Below are positions 13,464 to 14,311 of a stretch of 14,311 bases of DNA, piece by piece. The position numbers were made by a program, and so were the translations under genes. This DNA is from Piscirickettsiaceae bacterium (GTDB lineage: Bacteria; Pseudomonadota; Gammaproteobacteria; Methylococcales; Cycloclasticaceae): NCBI GenBank assembly GCA_002401365.1, contig NVSW01000064.1:1-14311 (forward strand), given 5' to 3'. The stretch's first letter is position 1, and every line of letters starts with the position of its first letter. The notes beneath the pieces are model-generated. The model saw only the letters and a program-made list of their open reading frames with translations, did no database searches and was not told where the DNA came from.

Positions 13464-13501
13464 TTTCGTGATAGGCTAATCGAATTGTGACGAAAGGTCA
13501 C
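13464..13501. promoter_or_regulatory. Nested inverted repeats between TRAP receptor and YqhA genes
   Basis: GTGAC-N5-GTCAC (13487-13501) is a perfect 15-base dyad. In addition TTTCGT (13464-13469) pairs with ACGAAA (13490-13495), overlapping the first dyad. Both lie in the 77-base gap between two diverging genes, where an operator would control either. No regulator is encoded beside it; function is inferred. Confidence 0.3.
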
Positions 13502-13518
13502 CTAAACACACTATAAAA

Positions 13519-14016
13519 ATGAAAACGTTAGAAGCAAAATTTGAGAAAGTCTTATATGCATCGCGTTGGGTTTTGGCACCTTTATACCTAGGCTTAAGCG
13601 TCGCATTAGTTTTGCTTGGCATTAAGTTTTTTCAAGAAGTACTTCACTTTTTCCCTATTATTTTATCCACCACTGAAGCAGACATGGTTTTAGTTATCTT
13701 GTCTTTAGTTGATATGTCTTTAGTAGGTGGGTTGATTATTATGGTGATGCTAAGCGGTTATGAAAACTTTGTATCGCGTATTGATATCGCAGATGGCGAA
13801 GAAAAACTATCTTGGCTCGGTAAACTTGACTCTGGATCGCTAAAACAAAAAGTAGCTGCATCTATTGTTGCTATTTCGTCCATCCATTTACTACAAAAAT
13901 TTATGAATGCCGAACACATCGATAACGACAAGCTGATGTGGTACGTCATTATGCATATGACCTTTGTCCTATCCGCCATTGGGATGGCTTGGGTCGACAG
14001 AATGAATCAACATTAG
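13519..14016 (+). CDS. yqhA: UPF0114 / YqhA-family inner membrane protein
   Basis: This 165-residue membrane protein has three or four hydrophobic segments (about 18-37, 55-80, 111-126 and 140-158). It aligns along its whole length with E. coli YqhA. The shared stretches include YASRWVLAPLYLGLS (13-27), VILSLVDMSLVGGLIIMVM and SGYENFVSRIDI (about 58-90), KVAASIVAISSIHLL (111-125) and KLMWYVIMHMTFVLSA (about 138-153). The family's function is not established. The ATG is placed by this alignment, although no Shine-Dalgarno precedes it: the upstream bases are CTATAAAA. It diverges from the TRAP receptor gene and is followed 11 bases later by a Tas-like reductase, which likely shares its transcript. 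Confidence 0.9.
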   Translation: MKTLEAKFEKVLYASRWVLAPLYLGLSVALVLLGIKFFQEVLHFFPIILSTTEADMVLVILSLVDMSLVGGLIIMVMLSGYENFVSRIDIADGEEKLSWLGKLDSGSLKQKVAASIVAISSIHLLQKFMNAEHIDNDKLMWYVIMHMTFVLSAIGMAWVDRMNQH

Positions 14017-14027
14017 ACGAGAAAATT

Positions 14028-14311
14028 ATGAAATATAAAAAACTTGGCCGAACAGGTCTCGATGTCAGCCTTATTGGATTAGGCACCATGACGTGGGGGC
14101 GGCAAAATACGCAAGACGAAGGGTTTGAGCAAATGGATTACGCGCTTGAAAAAGGCATTAATTTTTTTGATACGGCCGAAATGTATGCAGTACCCCCTAC
14201 GGCAGATACCTACGGCAAAACTGAAGCTATTATTGGCAATTGGTTTGCTGCACGTAAAAATCGAGACAAGGTTATTCTTGCCACAAAAATTGCTGGCCCA
14301 GCACTGCCGTG
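14028..14311 (+). CDS. tas: Aldo/keto reductase, Tas-like (N-terminal 94 residues, truncated by window edge)
   Basis: This is an NADPH-dependent oxidoreductase of the aldo/keto reductase superfamily, with the TIM-barrel start visible. The fragment opens KYKKLGRTGLDVSLIGLGTM and continues with FDTAEMYAVPP (47-57) and ILATKIAGP (83-91). These give three of the four catalytic residues: Asp48, Tyr53 and Lys87; the His lies beyond the edge. The PPTADTYGKTE insertion and GNWFA closely match E. coli Tas, which is about 346 residues. The frame is open to base 14311 and stops only because the window ends. It starts 11 bases after yqhA with a weak GAGA ribosome site. The physiological substrate is unknown; the E. 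coli gene was found through a tyrosine-auxotroph suppression effect. Confidence 0.88.
   Translation, partial: MKYKKLGRTGLDVSLIGLGTMTWGRQNTQDEGFEQMDYALEKGINFFDTAEMYAVPPTADTYGKTEAIIGNWFAARKNRDKVILATKIAGPALP

Noticed and set aside
13442..13501. Longer N-terminus for the TRAP binding protein
   Set aside because: It would bury a perfect Tat signal; the inner ATG has a good GGAG ribosome site at correct distance.
1..14311. Mobile elements, CRISPR arrays, tRNA or rRNA genes, phage or defence genes
   Set aside because: I found no transposase or integrase motif, no spaced direct repeats, no cloverleaf-like or rRNA segment, and all long frames are accounted for by metabolic, transport or regulatory genes.

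Overview
The window looks like chromosome from a free-living, probably marine, gammaproteobacterium, with moderately AT-rich composition by eye. The placement rests on three things: polA, a DUF2782 gene and a Pseudomonas-type (kinase-fold) thrB lie together as in Pseudomonas and relatives; TRAP transporter parts and a full-length ovoA are present; and the YqhA (UPF0114) and Tas-like proteins resemble their enterobacterial counterparts closely. The genus cannot be fixed from the sequence alone. I see no IS element, integrase, CRISPR array, tRNA or rRNA. No gene-free stretch exceeds about 200 bases.

Layout. (1) 1-3546, housekeeping: the 5' two-fifths or so of the window-truncated polA on the minus strand; then, on the plus strand, a LOG-family phosphoribohydrolase, a secreted DUF2782 protein and homoserine kinase (thrB). 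(2) 3531-5050, minus strand: a tightly packed four-gene operon reading ECF-type sigma factor, single-pass probable anti-sigma factor, small acidic exported protein, and very basic DUF3106 exported protein. Its last gene overlaps the 3' end of thrB. (3) 5174-7049, plus strand: the small (DctQ-type) and large (DctM-type) membrane subunits of a TRAP transporter with no binding protein beside them. (4) 7148-9844, plus strand: ovoA, the bifunctional 5-histidylcysteine sulfoxide synthase/4-mercaptohistidine N-methyltransferase of ovothiol biosynthesis, followed 3 bases later by an ABM-domain protein with two C-terminal membrane helices. (5) 9967-12341: an aromatic-acid-type MFS symporter (minus) diverging from a BASS-type sodium symporter (plus). 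(6) 12359-14311: a lone Tat-exported TakP-type TRAP binding protein (minus), diverging from a UPF0114/YqhA membrane protein and the start of a Tas-like aldo/keto reductase (plus).

How the parts may work together. The binding protein in (6) and the permease pair in (3) look like the same TRAP subfamily (FcbT/TakP type), so they may form one transporter split over about 5.3 kb and opposite strands. Three unrelated secondary transporters for organic anions (TRAP, MFS and BASS) lie around ovoA. The sulfoxide lyase step (OvoB) is not in the window. The most interesting segments are the ovoA plus ABM-membrane-protein pair and the four-gene sigma-factor operon, whose two exported products carry opposite charge and whose acidic protein shares a short motif with the probable anti-sigma factor.
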